Source: Brachynemurus nebulosus
Taxonomy: Eukaryota > Arthropoda > Insecta > Neuroptera > Myrmeleontidae
Direction of reading: 5' to 3'
Assembly: GCA_035578155.1 (NCBI GenBank)
Contig: JAPWDM010000005.1
Location: 16,428,877-16,492,876, forward strand
Length of the DNA stretch: 64,000 nt
The notes under the pieces were generated by a model. It searched no databases. It worked only from the letters and a program-made list of their open reading frames with translations, and had not been told where the DNA came from. The position numbers and the translations under genes were made by a program. Below, piece by piece: positions 62,186 to 64,000 of the stretch. Position 1 is the first letter of the stretch. Every line of letters starts with the position of its first letter.

Positions 62186-63362
62186 CAATTAATTTTTTTT
62201 TATTAACTTTTTTTTCTTTTTCCACTTTTATGTAATTGTGGAAGATTCTAGAACCATCGACAAAGTTTCACCACAATGAAGACAACAAATACATAACCCG
62301 AAAAACAACCAACGTTATCACTCGAAGTTAGTTGGAAGTCAAGTGTTCGAACAGTCAGTTGAAGGACAGTGATATCAAGGAAAGCGGAAATTCGAAGTTA
62401 CAATCGAATAGTGGAAATCAGAGTGGATAATCAGTGGAGTGAACGACCGTGGACAATCGAAACGAAATTGGAATCACCCCGGTGGAACCATAACTGGACT
62501 TTGAAGAAATATCCATTTTACTAAATATTGTTATTTCATATCTAAAATTGTTAAATAAAATTATTGTTCGAAAACTCTCGTTTTATTATTTGGATAGCAC
62601 ACATTGGGAACGTTGGGTGCTCCAAAAGTTTTCAAGGATTGAGACCAGAGTACCGCAGCAGTATTGTAACTGGATTGTGTAGATTTTATTTTGTGACATA
62701 TTTTATCATAACCGTTCCGTAAAGGCGATTGCCTATATGTAATAAGAACGTGTTTCAACATACTTAGAAGAGGTTTCAATATTTTTAAATACCACACATT
62801 TTTATGTAATGGTTGGAACAGATCAGTTGTCGTATTTGTCTAACTTATTTTGCAATGTAAGATTTATTAAATTCTCAACAGTAGATAAGTTTCCAAGTGG
62901 AGAGAATTTATTTTTTCTAAATAGAAAACGAAAAAATAAGCTTCGCTGGCAACTATAAACTTACCTTTTTCACGTTGTGATTAAACAAAAGCAATATCTG
63001 AAAATCAAATAAAAAACTGCGGATTGTATTCAAATAAGACAGAAAAGAAATGTAAAGCTTTAGGTATTTGTCATTGTAAAAAGCTTTTGAAAATGGACGA
63101 TTACCACTTATAGATAAAGTCTCTTCTATAAGGTCTAAATAACCGTCTGTAAATGTACCTATTGAATGGTTGGTAAAATAAATATTAAAGTTTACTGAAT
63201 ATATTATTATTGAAGCTTGAATTAGAATCAGAAACTGGGTCGTTATTAAAAGTACAGTGAAAACTCTATATAACGAAAATATAATCTATGACCTCTCTTA
63301 CCTACAACAGATGATAACAGAGTGTTAAACACATTTCAAAAAATCGGCAAAATGTCGGCAAT
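62186..63362. other. Non-coding DNA; possible long-terminal-repeat fragment at about 62225-62600
   Basis: About 62240-62480 is less AT-rich than its surroundings (GGAAGATTCTAGAACCATCG, GGAATCACCCCGGTGG). A polyadenylation-like TTAAATAAAATTATTG follows at about 62550. This could be one LTR of a retrotransposon, but no second LTR, primer site or coding frame was recognised. Confidence 0.3.
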
Positions 63363-63577
63363 CAGCGCCCGCTCTAGCGTTTACGCCACCGCTCGTCAGC
63401 TGTGCAAACGCCGCCCTCTCTTTACAATAATGCCGCCCTTAAAATTTGCCACCCTGGGTAAATAGTTTTTTTTTTTTGCTCATCAATTGTAAAATGCCAC
63501 CTTCTTTTTACAACTTTTTACAAAAATGCCGCCTGGGGCAAATGCCCGGGTTGCCCCGCCCCCTGGAGCGGGCCCTG
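63363..63577. mobile_element. Small GC-rich hAT-like miniature element
   Basis: CAGCGCCCGCTCTAGCG faces CCTGGAGCGGGCCCTG, which are hAT-like CAG...CTG ends. TGCCGCC/TGCCACC recurs inside. The flanks CGGCAAT and CTGCAAT look like a slightly decayed duplication. The frame 63446-63634 is an artefact. Confidence 0.65.
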
Positions 63578-63717
63578 CTGCAATACCTACGTGAAAGACA
63601 GACGGAAGCAAAATCAGGTTTCAATCAATTTTAAGATCATGCTAACAATTCGCTTCAGTGTTAGTAATCTATAAATATTATATGTATAATAAAACTGTAA
63701 TGGGACCGTGTCTGAAC

Positions 63718-64000
63718 CAGTGATGTCGAATAATTAATCGAATAATCTATTTAGTCGACTAACTTTGTTTAAATTTAGTCATATTTTAGTCGACTGTTTT
63801 ACCCTCGACTAAATGACTAAAATTATTAATTTTTTTTTAACTGACTAAAAAGAATTAATTTATAGTAAATTTATTTATTGGACACCAAAAAATGAAATCT
63901 AAAAATTATCTATTTGTACGACTTTTCACTTTTCCCCCATTCCGCGGTAATCGATACCAGAAAGTAAAAAAAATAATTTGCGAATATGCTTATTAAAATA
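63718..64000 (+). mobile_element. hAT-like element end, runs off right edge
   Basis: CAGTGATGTCGAATAATTAA is a typical hAT start. TAGTCGACTAA and TTTAGTC recur over the following 130 bp. The rest is outside the window. Confidence 0.6.

Noticed and set aside
62225..62800. Complete LTR retrotransposon
   Set aside because: Only one LTR-like stretch with a polyadenylation-like signal; no partner repeat, primer site or gag/pol reading frame.

Overview
This is about 70% AT, intron-containing animal DNA, most likely from an insect. The best evidence is one well-preserved exon of an insect-type aminergic G-protein-coupled receptor on the minus strand (11135-11398). It has a clear start codon and a clear splice donor. 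No second coding exon of that gene is visible in the window, so everything left of it (1-11134) is probably its first intron. The rest has no convincing intact gene. Most longer open frames are chance frames or translated TA microsatellites.

The window is mainly a dense layer of transposable elements, most of them non-autonomous and several with target-site duplications that can be read directly. Left to right: a broken Tigger/pogo-type transposase with one element end (1-1859); a TTAA-flanked element (3367-4180); an exact 36-bp inverted repeat pair 4.9 kb apart (4712/9723); two PIF/Harbinger-like miniature elements next to the receptor exon (9957-10342, 10930-11094); a pogo-like miniature element (12084-12463); a second TTAA element (16285-17174); one member of an inverted pair of TA-flanked elements (18310-18755, partner 34574-35396); a 160-bp tandem array (20740-21345); three copies of dispersed repeat A (23050-24000); a palindrome with a hammerhead-like ribozyme core (26051-26332); an element full of one short motif with a TA microsatellite inside it (27803-29037); and a fold-back element enclosing a broken cysteine-cluster (CXC-like) coding fragment (30557-31630).

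The right half holds several copies of a (TA)n-containing repeat (B), one split by a 599-bp fold-back element (37358-37956); a tRNA-like sequence (38600-38671); repeat C with nine units in a 120-bp register (40012-41850); a THAP-domain relic with an intron (44103-44401); a relic of a multicopy arthropod coding family (45123-45550); several terminal-inverted-repeat elements at 47665-48620, 50014-50407, 50572-51293 (hAT, perfect 8-bp duplication), 51686-52631 and 53760-54889; a piggyBac-like element (55212-56113); a 1.6-kb fold-back element that splits a copy of repeat A (58217-59820); a tRNA-derived SINE-like head (62098-62185); and hAT-like ends (63363-63577, 63718-edge).

The strongest theme is that many unrelated terminal-inverted-repeat families here each repeat their own short motif many times in both orientations, starting inside the terminal repeat. 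Examples are TAGTTGACA, AAAGCGGGTA, TTGTAAC, CCTGATAAGG, TAATTCGAAC, TGTGTTAA and ATCGATT. They look like family-specific protein-binding sites. Assignments to families rest on motif recognition only; no database search was possible.
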